Source of the DNA: Bacteroidales bacterium
GTDB taxonomy: Bacteria; Bacteroidota; Bacteroidia; Bacteroidales; P3
NCBI GenBank assembly: GCA_031286005.1
Contig: JAITVC010000012.1
Span: 1-5,341, forward strand
DNA: 5,341 nucleotides
Direction of reading: 5' to 3'
The notes under the pieces were generated by a model that worked only from the letters and a program-made list of their open reading frames with translations, was not told where the DNA came from and made no database searches. The position numbers and the translations under genes are program-made. Each line of letters starts with the position of its first letter. The stretch's first letter is position 1. This document shows, in pieces, positions 1 through 5,107 of this stretch.

Positions 1-389
1 TTGGTTCGGATATTTCGGAAGAAAGTTTGTATATTGCCGAACAGAATATCCGACAATCACGTTTGCACAAGGACATCAGTTTGCGGTTGGGCGATTTTAT
101 GAAGTTAGACCCACCGGCAGAAAAGGGTATGATTGTTTGTAATCCGCCGTATGGAGTGCGATTGGAAGTTGAAGACATCATTCAGATGTATCAAAATATA
201 GGCGATAAACTTAAGAATGATTACCAGAATTGGACGGCATGGTTTATCAGTTCGGATGCCGATGCTATGAAACGATTTGGACTGCATCCGTCGAAAAAAA
301 TAGAACTGTATAATGGACCTTTACTTTGTAAATTCCAGAAGTTTGAACTGTATGAAGGTTCTCGCAAGAAGTCAAAAAATGCAGAATAA
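1..389 (+). CDS. THUMP/UPF0020-type class I SAM-dependent RNA methyltransferase, C-terminal part (5' truncated)
   Basis: The reading frame is already open at base 3 (reading GSDISEES...) and ends at TAA 387-389, so about 129 C-terminal residues are present and the start lies outside the window. It contains the NPPYG motif (141-155), the catalytic N-P-P-Y motif of amino methyltransferases acting on guanine N2. After it come a GLHPSKKIELYNGPLLCKF-like tail and a basic end (SRKKSKNAE). This arrangement is typical of the UPF0020 methyltransferase domain of the RlmL/YpsC group, which methylates 23S rRNA in the cytoplasm. The full Bacteroidota proteins are usually somewhat under 400 residues with an N-terminal THUMP domain, which would lie upstream. 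The missing N-terminus prevents a firm gene name; another THUMP-family methyltransferase is possible. The tRNA promoter begins two bases after the stop codon. Confidence 0.88.
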   Translation, partial: GSDISEESLYIAEQNIRQSRLHKDISLRLGDFMKLDPPAEKGMIVCNPPYGVRLEVEDIIQMYQNIGDKLKNDYQNWTAWFISSDADAMKRFGLHPSKKIELYNGPLLCKFQKFELYEGSRKKSKNAE

Positions 390-390
390 A

Positions 391-422
391 TTTGGATATT
401 TCAAATAAATGTTGTAATTTTG
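391..422 (+). promoter_or_regulatory. Bacteroidota-type promoter of the tRNA-Pro gene
   Basis: TTTG at 391-394 (-33 element) and TAATTTTG at 415-422 (-7 element, consensus TAnnTTTG) are separated by exactly 20 bases, a full match to the Bacteroidota housekeeping promoter. Transcription would start around 429-434, at or just before the mature tRNA 5' end, so the 5' leader is very short. Confidence 0.8.
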
Positions 423-433
423 CACTCCACAAT

Positions 434-509
434 CGGGATGTGGCGCAGTTGGTAGCGCGCGTCGTTCGGGACGACGAGGCCGCTGGTTCGAGTCCAGTTA
501 TCCCGACCA
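434..509 (+). tRNA. tRNA-Pro (anticodon CGG)
   Basis: A complete cloverleaf of 76 bases with CCA encoded at 507-509. The acceptor stem is 434-440 with 499-505. The D stem is GCGC/GCGC (443-446, 455-458). The anticodon stem is CGTCG/CGACG (460-464, 472-476) and the loop is TTCGGGA (465-471), giving anticodon CGG at 467-469. The T arm is 482-498 with loop TTCGAGT. The C1-G72 pair, A73 at 506 and G37 after the anticodon fit proline tRNA identity. It reads the CCG codon. It has its own promoter and terminator and so appears to be a single-gene transcription unit. Confidence 0.97.
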
Positions 510-513
510 CTTA

Positions 514-545
514 AACAAAGGCCGCTGATTTCAGCGGCCTTTGTT
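514..545 (+). terminator. Hairpin terminator after tRNA-Pro, possibly bidirectional
   Basis: AACAAAGGCCGCTGA (514-528) is followed after two bases by its exact reverse complement (531-545), giving a 14-15 bp stem with a tiny loop. The outer bases are A-rich on the left and T-rich on the right (CCTTTGTT), so the element could end transcription in both directions: the tRNA on the plus strand, and pdxT, which ends at 613, on the minus strand. Confidence 0.85.
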
Positions 546-612
546 ATTTACAAATAAAAGTAAACATATTTTTAGTATAACCATTAAAGTCAACCAAGAG
601 TTTGATATACTG

Positions 613-1191
613 TTATGAGATCATGTCTACAAAATACTTATGCACACGGTTATCTGTCGTCAATTCGGGATGATAAGAGGTAACCAACACGTGGTTTTCG
701 CGGGCTGCAACAATGTGTCCGTCAATTTTGGATAGAACTTCTACGTTCTTACCGATGGTTTCGATATACGGAGCTCGGATGAAGGTCATTGGGATGGTGC
801 CGATGCCCTTAAATTCGGCTTCCGTGAAGAAACTGCCAAGTTGACGTCCGTAAGCATTACGTTTTACGATAATATCTATCGCATTGAAATATGAGATGCC
901 ACTTTCGCTTAACTGTTTGGCTAAAAGAATCATGCCTGCACAGGTTCCGAAAGTGGGCAAGCCTGCATGAATCTTTGATTTCAGGTCGTCGAACATGTCC
1001 AAATCATGAAGCAATTTGCCGATGGTTGTGCTTTCGCCGCCGGGCAATACTAAACCATCAGAAGACAACTGCAAGTCGGCCTTTTTTCGTATCTCGAAAG
1101 TGTCGACTTGCAGTGATTGTAAATGATTAATATGTTCGATGAATCCACCTTGTAGGGCTAAAACACCTACTCTAATCGGTTTTTTCGCCAT
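613..1191 (-). CDS. pdxT: Pyridoxal 5'-phosphate synthase glutaminase subunit PdxT
   Basis: A 192-residue protein, the usual length for this family of class I glutamine amidotransferases. It hydrolyses glutamine and channels ammonia to PdxS for PLP synthesis in the cytoplasm. Visible motifs in order are GVLALQGGF near residues 9-17, PGGEST at 50-55, the nucleophile-elbow motif GTCAGMILLA with Cys84, RNAYGRQLGSF at 111-121, FIRAP at 137-141, and SYHPELT with His174 and Glu176 completing the Cys-His-Glu triad. No key residue is missing. The ATG lies 4 bases after the pdxS stop codon, so the two are almost certainly cotranscribed and probably translationally coupled. Downstream transcription may stop at the hairpin at 514-545. 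Related amidotransferases such as HisH are excluded by the family-specific LALQGGF and RNAYGRQ motifs and by the neighbour. Confidence 0.97.
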   Translation of the reverse strand: MAKKPIRVGVLALQGGFIEHINHLQSLQVDTFEIRKKADLQLSSDGLVLPGGESTTIGKLLHDLDMFDDLKSKIHAGLPTFGTCAGMILLAKQLSESGISYFNAIDIIVKRNAYGRQLGSFFTEAEFKGIGTIPMTFIRAPYIETIGKNVEVLSKIDGHIVAARENHVLVTSYHPELTTDNRVHKYFVDMIS

Positions 1192-1195
1192 AGAA

Positions 1196-2074
1196 TTACA
1201 TGCCTCGTTCGGCCATCAAAATTTTAATTTCCGCTTCATTGATACCAACCATAGCCTCGCCCAAATCTTCGGATATTTCCACCAAAATTTTAGGATCGTT
1301 GAAGTTGGTAACGGCTTTCACGATGGCTTGTGCACGTTTCACCGGATTGCCGGATTTGAAAATTCCAGAACCAACAAATACGCCCTCTGCACCTAATTGC
1401 ATCATCAAAGCGGCATCGGCAGGCGTTGCAACACCACCGGCGGCGAAATTCACTACGGGCAATTTGCCGTTTTCGTGAACGTATTTCACCAAGTCGTAAG
1501 GCACTTGCAAATCTTTTGCTGCGTGATAAAGTTCGTCTTCTTTCATGCCTTGAAGTCTGCGCATTTCGGATGTCATTGCCCGCATGTGGCGCACGGCTTG
1601 AATTACGTCGCCTGTGCCCGGTTCGCCTTTGGTACGAATCATCGAAGCGCCTTCAACAATACGGCGCAACGCTTCGCCAAGATTCTTGGCACCGCAAACA
1701 AACGGTACTTGGAATTTAGATTTGTCGATATGATATTTGTCATCAGCCGGCGACAAAACTTCGCTTTCGTCTATATAGTCGATTTCCAACGATTCCAAAA
1801 TTTGGGCCTCTACGAAATGGCCGATGCGCACTTTGGCCATCACCGGAATACTAACGGCAGCTTGGATTCCTTTGATCATTTTTGGGTCACTCATGCGCGA
1901 AACACCGCCTGCTGCACGGATGTCTGCCGGAATGCGTTCCAAAGCCATAACTGCAGCGGCGCCGGCTTCTTCGGCAATACGTGCTTGTTCGGGCGTTGAA
2001 ACATCCATAATTACCCCGCCTTTGAGCATTTGAGCGAGGTTTTTGTTTAAGTCGTAACGATTGTTTGTTTTCAT
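1196..2074 (-). CDS. pdxS: Pyridoxal 5'-phosphate synthase lyase subunit PdxS
   Basis: A 292-residue (beta/alpha)8-barrel protein of the PdxS/SNZ family. It condenses ribose 5-phosphate, glyceraldehyde 3-phosphate and ammonia from PdxT into PLP; the family forms a dodecameric core decorated by PdxT. The sequence is strongly family-like: GGVIMDV with Asp24, [10 protein letters not shown] at 44-53, MAKVRIGH with the Schiff-base lysine Lys81, [13 protein letters not shown] at 100-112, [11 protein letters not shown] with the second catalytic lysine Lys149, and the phosphate-binding [13 protein letters not shown] and [11 protein letters not shown] loops. Lys81 and Lys149 fall at the same numbers as in the Bacillus protein, which supports the ATG at 2074. 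It is the first gene of the pdxST pair. Its promoter is at 2113-2120, inside a dyad (2102-2151) that may bind a regulator. No PdxR-type regulator is visible in the window. Confidence 0.98.
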   Translation of the reverse strand: MKTNNRYDLNKNLAQMLKGGVIMDVSTPEQARIAEEAGAAAVMALERIPADIRAAGGVSRMSDPKMIKGIQAAVSIPVMAKVRIGHFVEAQILESLEIDYIDESEVLSPADDKYHIDKSKFQVPFVCGAKNLGEALRRIVEGASMIRTKGEPGTGDVIQAVRHMRAMTSEMRRLQGMKEDELYHAAKDLQVPYDLVKYVHENGKLPVVNFAAGGVATPADAALMMQLGAEGVFVGSGIFKSGNPVKRAQAIVKAVTNFNDPKILVEISEDLGEAMVGINEAEIKILMAERGM

Positions 2075-2101
2075 TATATATAAATTTAATTTATGCTATC
2101 A

Positions 2102-2151
2102 AAATCATCGTGCAAAGATACAAAAAATTTATGAATTAGGCATGATGATTT
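2102..2151. repeat. Imperfect 12-bp dyad framing the pdxST promoter
   Basis: AAATCATCGTGC (2102-2113) and GCATGATGATTT (2140-2151) are inverted repeats matching at 11 of 12 positions, separated by 26 bases that contain the -7 box and the spacer. The left arm covers the predicted transcription start and the right arm sits at the -33 position. It could be a two-site operator for pdxST. Alternatively it could be a weak hairpin near the 3' end of the mutA-glycosylase transcript, although its long loop and poor T-tract make it an unconvincing terminator. Confidence 0.45.
2113..2120 (-). promoter_or_regulatory. -7 element of the pdxST promoter
   Basis: On the minus strand this reads TATCTTTG, a perfect TAnnTTTG box followed by the common Bacteroidota continuation CAC. 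No good TTTG is found 19-21 bases upstream (around 2140-2145), so the -33 element is weak, which would fit a regulated promoter. The predicted start near 2106 leaves a leader of about 30 bases before the pdxS ATG. Confidence 0.65.
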
Positions 2152-2163
2152 GTGTTTTTTTTA

Positions 2164-2739
2164 TCAAGACATTAGGCTTCGATAGATTTCGGCTTTTTTC
2201 TCCAAAGCGAGCGGATAAGCGCGCGATGACGACGGCATTCGGTACAAACACAAGGCTCTGTCTTCGTAGACAAACGGCGTGTAGGCACCAACGGCAGGCG
2301 GATTTATAGAGATACCTTTTTGAGCAAAGTAGGCAATTACGGCTTCTGAGGCTTTTTGTCCGGTTGTAACGATGCTTTGCAGATGGGGGAGGCGATGGAT
2401 AAACGCTCCTATATTGGTCGGCTCTGCGATTTCCAAATTTTTGTCGGATGCATTGTCCTTATGACGGATGACGGCTTCGGCTGTATCGTACATCGCAATG
2501 CCCTGTTTCGTCAAAAAAGCTATGATAGCCTCTTTTCGAAAGGTTTTTTCGACTGTGTTTACAAAGTGATTCCTGTCTTGAAAAAACACCAATCCGAAGA
2601 TTCGCCACATATCATTTTGAAAGTTGGGATAGTAGAAATCCATCGACCAGCGATGCTGTTTTGGAGGAAAACTCCCTAAAAACAGCCATCTTGCATGACT
2701 TGGCAAGAACGGGACAAGCGGATGTCTCTCAATATTCAA
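2164..2739 (-). CDS. UDG-superfamily DNA glycosylase, HDG-like (family 6 type)
   Basis: A 191-residue protein of the uracil-DNA glycosylase superfamily, which flips and excises deaminated bases in base-excision repair. Family 6 members (HDG) favour deoxyinosine/hypoxanthine. Motif 1 is GSFPP at residues 22-26, followed by FYYPNFQNDMWRI at 35-47, resembling the YY...N.FW signature of HDG proteins. A TTGQKASEAV segment in the middle and MPSSSRAYP at 168-176 correspond to the C-terminal LPSTSPA-like motif 2. No signal peptide or extra domain is seen. The start is TTG at 2739, one base after the mutA stop. No in-frame ATG exists upstream before a stop at 2773-2775, and the conserved N-terminus (ERHPLVPFLP) needs this start. 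Translation therefore probably depends on ribosomes terminating on mutA. The exact base specificity cannot be read from sequence. Confidence 0.83.
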   Translation of the reverse strand: MNIERHPLVPFLPSHARWLFLGSFPPKQHRWSMDFYYPNFQNDMWRIFGLVFFQDRNHFVNTVEKTFRKEAIIAFLTKQGIAMYDTAEAVIRHKDNASDKNLEIAEPTNIGAFIHRLPHLQSIVTTGQKASEAVIAYFAQKGISINPPAVGAYTPFVYEDRALCLYRMPSSSRAYPLALEKKAEIYRSLMS

Positions 2740-2740
2740 G

Positions 2741-4606
2741 TTACAAAATTCCCAATTGCTTTTGATAGGCAGTCAACGTGTCCACCAAGTTCGTGCGAAC
2801 ATGGATAAATTCGTTAACTCCGACAGCTTTGAAGGCTTCGAGATTATCGCCCGGATGACCGGCCAATGTGATGTTAACTTTGCCTTTCAATACAGCACAT
2901 GCACCGTTTACCAATTCAGGATATTCCTCATCGGAACTGCACAACACTACGATGTCGGCTTTGGCGGCGAGGGCTGCATTGGCGCCTTCTTCCGGTGTTT
3001 TGAAACCGGCGTTGTCCATAATTTCATATCCGGCGCAACCGAAGAAGTTCAATGCAAAACCTGCACGTGCTTTGCGCATGGCGAGGTTTCCGTAAGTCAA
3101 TAAGAACACAATTGGTTTTTTCTTGCCGTCTTTCACGGCTTTTTCGGTGGCTAAACGTAAGCCTTCAAAGGCTTCTGCACCGCGACACAAGCAGAGGGCT
3201 TTATATTCGCTTTGTTGTTCGGAATAGCAGCTGTGGCAATTTGTTTTGCCGGTGGCTTTATCCAACATGGTTTCGGTTGTATTTGGATATTGGTTGGTGC
3301 CCAAAACAATCGTTTTGCGGTTGGCAATGTCCAAATAGCGTTGGTTTGCAGTTTGAGTAACGGCATCTTGAATAGCGCCGGCTTTGAAGGCTGCCAAGAA
3401 ACCGCCCATGTCTTCCACATCTTGGAACAATTTCCAAGCGTGTTGAGCAATGGCATCCGTTAAGTTCTCTATATAATATGAACCGGCAGACGGGTCTACA
3501 ATCTTATCAAAATACGATTCTTCTTTCAAAATGATTTGTTGATTGCGGGCAATACGTGCCGAGAAATTATCGGCACATTTGAACGCATCGTCATACGCAT
3601 CCACGTGAATGGAATTGGCGCCGCCAAGCGATGCCGACATGGTTTCCGTAGTGGTGCGGAGCATGTTCACATTCGGATCATAAACGGATTTATTCCATTT
3701 CGATGTCGTTGCATGAACAAATACTTGCGTGTGTTTTGCGCCGTGCCCTTTGAGCATGTTAGCCCACAACAAGCGTACAGCACGGATTTTGGCGATTTCC
3801 ATAAAGTAATTGGAACCAACGGCCACGTTCAACGTCATGCGTTCGGCGATGAGGTCGATATTCAATCCGGCTTCAGTCAATAAGACCAAATATTCATTGG
3901 CCCAATTCAACGCATAACCCAATTCTTGAACGGCGGTAGCGCCTGCATTGTGCAGGATTTGTGCATTAACCGAAAGCAAGCGGAAGTTGGGTAGGATGGT
4001 TGCAAAGGTATTGAAAATTTCAACGGCCGTTTTCACGCTTTCCTCTATGGATTTGTGGAAACTGCCGTGTTTGAGGGCATGTGCGAAACAATCGAAGTTG
4101 ATAGAACCTTTGATTTGCTTGCCATCAATGTTGTTTGATTTGAGATAATTTACAAACAAGTTCAGAACATCGACGTAATTCTTTGATTTTTTGAAATGGA
4201 TGCTGACTTTTGTAACATCAATGCCGTTCAAAAGTGTGGCCAAATCTTGTTCGGATTTCACATTTTCGACAACGAAACAGATGCCTTCTGCACCACGCTT
4301 AATGGCGTCTACTGCGATTTCATTGCTTTTGGCCGGGTTGCTTTCGCAAATATCTTGACGAACTTCCCAATCGTTGTTTTGGTTGGAATTACCGCGAACA
4401 AACGGAAATTCGGCAGGATTGGTTTGCAAATACGTAAGATTTTTCAAATCTTCTTCGCGATAATACGGTTTCACTTTAAAACCTTCGGGGGTTTTCCAAA
4501 CTAATTTCTTTTCATAGTCGGCGCCTTTAAGGTCTTTGATAATAGCATCTTCCCATTGTTGTGTGCTGATGGGCGGAAATTCGGAGAATAATTTTTGATT
4601 GCTCAT
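2741..4606 (-). CDS. mutA: Methylmalonyl-CoA mutase small (beta) subunit MutA
   Basis: From ATG 4606 this gives 621 residues, normal for the non-catalytic subunit of the MutA/MutB heterodimer that interconverts succinyl-CoA and methylmalonyl-CoA on the route to propionate. The N-terminus (MSNQKLFSEFPPIS) and DLKGADYEKKLVWKTPEGF are typical, followed by a TIM-barrel domain with SVNAQILHNAGATAVQELGY and VNMLRTTTETMSASLGG. The last 127 residues form the degenerate cobalamin-binding fold: the position of the DxHxxG cobalt-ligand motif reads TYGNLAMRKAR, so this is the subunit that does not bind B12. The ATG at 4606 is preferred because the family-like sequence begins there. A GTG at 4660 would add 18 basic residues and has an AGGAG 8 bases upstream. 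Its usual partner mutB is not adjacent; a glycosylase gene follows after one base. Confidence 0.95.
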   Translation of the reverse strand: MSNQKLFSEFPPISTQQWEDAIIKDLKGADYEKKLVWKTPEGFKVKPYYREEDLKNLTYLQTNPAEFPFVRGNSNQNNDWEVRQDICESNPAKSNEIAVDAIKRGAEGICFVVENVKSEQDLATLLNGIDVTKVSIHFKKSKNYVDVLNLFVNYLKSNNIDGKQIKGSINFDCFAHALKHGSFHKSIEESVKTAVEIFNTFATILPNFRLLSVNAQILHNAGATAVQELGYALNWANEYLVLLTEAGLNIDLIAERMTLNVAVGSNYFMEIAKIRAVRLLWANMLKGHGAKHTQVFVHATTSKWNKSVYDPNVNMLRTTTETMSASLGGANSIHVDAYDDAFKCADNFSARIARNQQIILKEESYFDKIVDPSAGSYYIENLTDAIAQHAWKLFQDVEDMGGFLAAFKAGAIQDAVTQTANQRYLDIANRKTIVLGTNQYPNTTETMLDKATGKTNCHSCYSEQQSEYKALCLCRGAEAFEGLRLATEKAVKDGKKKPIVFLLTYGNLAMRKARAGFALNFFGCAGYEIMDNAGFKTPEEGANAALAAKADIVVLCSSDEEYPELVNGACAVLKGKVNITLAGHPGDNLEAFKAVGVNEFIHVRTNLVDTLTAYQKQLGIL

Positions 4607-4656
4607 ATTTTTGTTATTTTTAAAATCCTGTTTTCGTTTTGCAGGGTGTAACGAAT

Positions 4657-4673
4657 TCACATCTTTATCTCCT
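4657..4673 (-). promoter_or_regulatory. Shine-Dalgarno site with alternative GTG start and ATG-TGA start-stop upstream of mutA
   Basis: On the minus strand, AGGAG (4673-4669) precedes ATG (4662-4660), which is followed at once by TGA (4659-4657). The overlapping GTG (4660-4658) is in frame with mutA and sits 8 bases from AGGAG. A clear AGGAG is unusual in Bacteroidota leaders. It may serve a GTG start giving an 18-residue extension, or a minimal start-stop that loads ribosomes before the ATG at 4606. It could also be chance. Confidence 0.4.
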
Positions 4674-4686
4674 GTACAAAACCGTG

Positions 4687-4694
4687 CAAAGATA
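4687..4694 (-). promoter_or_regulatory. -7 element of the mutA-glycosylase promoter
   Basis: The minus strand reads TATCTTTG followed by CAC, identical over this core to the pdxS promoter. The -33 position (about 4714-4719) lies in an A/T run giving TTTT rather than TTTG. The predicted start near 4680 leaves a leader of about 20 bases to the GTG or about 73 bases to the ATG of mutA. Confidence 0.65.
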
Positions 4695-4718
4695 CGAAAA
4701 AAAATTGAAAATAAAAAA

Positions 4719-4749
4719 TTTCGTAATTTTAAAATAAGTCGTATATTTG
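4719..4749 (+). promoter_or_regulatory. Promoter firing rightward into the repeat array and the DUF6261-like gene
   Basis: TATATTTG at 4742-4749 is a perfect TAnnTTTG box, and TTTC at 4719-4722 (one mismatch to TTTG) lies 19 bases upstream. It is back-to-back with the mutA promoter, the two -33 regions almost touching near 4714-4722. No comparable box is visible between 5028 and 5108, so this is the best candidate promoter for the gene at 5108, implying a leader of about 350 bases that contains the whole array. Confidence 0.6.
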
Positions 4750-4798
4750 CCGTCCGAAAAACATAAATTAAGCAATAACCTACTCTCCCGTATCAACG

Positions 4799-5041
4799 AT
4801 GAACATTCTGCAAAGTTGTACCTCTTCATCCAAAACCTTGCATCAATGTATGCAACCTTCACCGAGGTGTCGGGCAGGCTTGCATCATTGTATGCAACCT
4901 TCACCGAAGCGTCGGGCAACCTTGCATCGTTGTATGCAACCTTCACCGAAGTGCGGGGTAGCCTTGCATCATTGTATGCAACCTTCGCCGAGATGTCGGA
5001 CAGCCTTGCATAATTGTATGCAACTTTTATCAAGACATTGA
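4799..5041 (+). CDS. Doubtful small repeat ORF within the 42-base array (80 codons)
   Basis: This is the only array reading frame with an ATG placed plausibly behind the promoter at 4719-4749, about 43 bases from the predicted transcript start. It would encode 14-residue repeats of the form LHxCMQPSPxCRx, rich in His, Cys and Pro, and ends at TGA inside the decayed fifth unit. Against it: most differences between units change the amino acid, no ribosome-binding site is visible, and two other frames over the same bases are also open. It is probably an accident of a stop-free repeat, listed because it cannot be excluded from sequence alone. Confidence 0.15.
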   Translation: MNILQSCTSSSKTLHQCMQPSPRCRAGLHHCMQPSPKRRATLHRCMQPSPKCGVALHHCMQPSPRCRTALHNCMQLLSRH

Positions 5042-5047
5042 GCCATA
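4838..5047. repeat. Tandem array of five 42-base units with a palindromic head
   Basis: Units start at 4838, 4880, 4922, 4964 and 5006 with an exact 42-base period. Neighbouring units 1-4 agree at about 34 to 37 of 42 positions. Each unit opens with TTGCAT-N6-ATGCAA (6-bp stem) followed by CCTTC. The second half of units 1, 2 and 4 has CCGA-N4-TCGG, a second small hairpin, weakened to CCG/CGG in unit 3. Unit 5 keeps the head exactly but its second half has diverged. Units are more GC-rich than the A/T-rich flanks. The period is a multiple of three and the array is stop-free in at least three frames. Confidence 0.95.
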
Positions 5048-5107
5048 CAAATTAAACCCTAAAATGTTATCTAAACACAATTAATATTAACCAAAACAGA
5101 CCTGATT

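Noticed and set aside
265..510. Minus-strand ORF of 81 codons beginning MVGITGLEPAASSSRTTRA
   Set aside because: It is the antisense of tRNA-Pro and the end of the methyltransferase gene. This GLEPA...SRTTRAT pattern is a familiar false protein made by reading tRNA genes backwards.
1397..1999. Plus-strand ORF of 200 codons opposite pdxS
   Set aside because: It is a shadow of pdxS, whose protein has all family motifs. The opposite frame shows no recognisable domain or promoter.
4607..4686. Cobalamin riboswitch before mutA
   Set aside because: The leader is at most about 73 bases, far too short for a cobalamin riboswitch, and no B12-box-like sequence is seen.
4796..4837. A sixth, degenerate repeat unit to the left of the array
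   Set aside because: TGCAAAGTTGTA resembles TGCATCATTGTA but sits about 30 rather than 42 bases before unit 1 and the rest does not align, so the likeness may be chance.
4665..5033. Minus-strand ORF of 122 codons with KVAYNDARLPDTSV-like repeats
   Set aside because: It starts with TTG, has no promoter box upstream on that strand, runs through both divergent promoters and ends in low-complexity A/T-rich sequence. It is open because the 42-base repeat lacks stops.
4838..5047. CRISPR array
   Set aside because: The units are directly contiguous over all 42 bases with similar 'spacer' halves, not identical repeats separated by unique spacers, and no cas gene is present.
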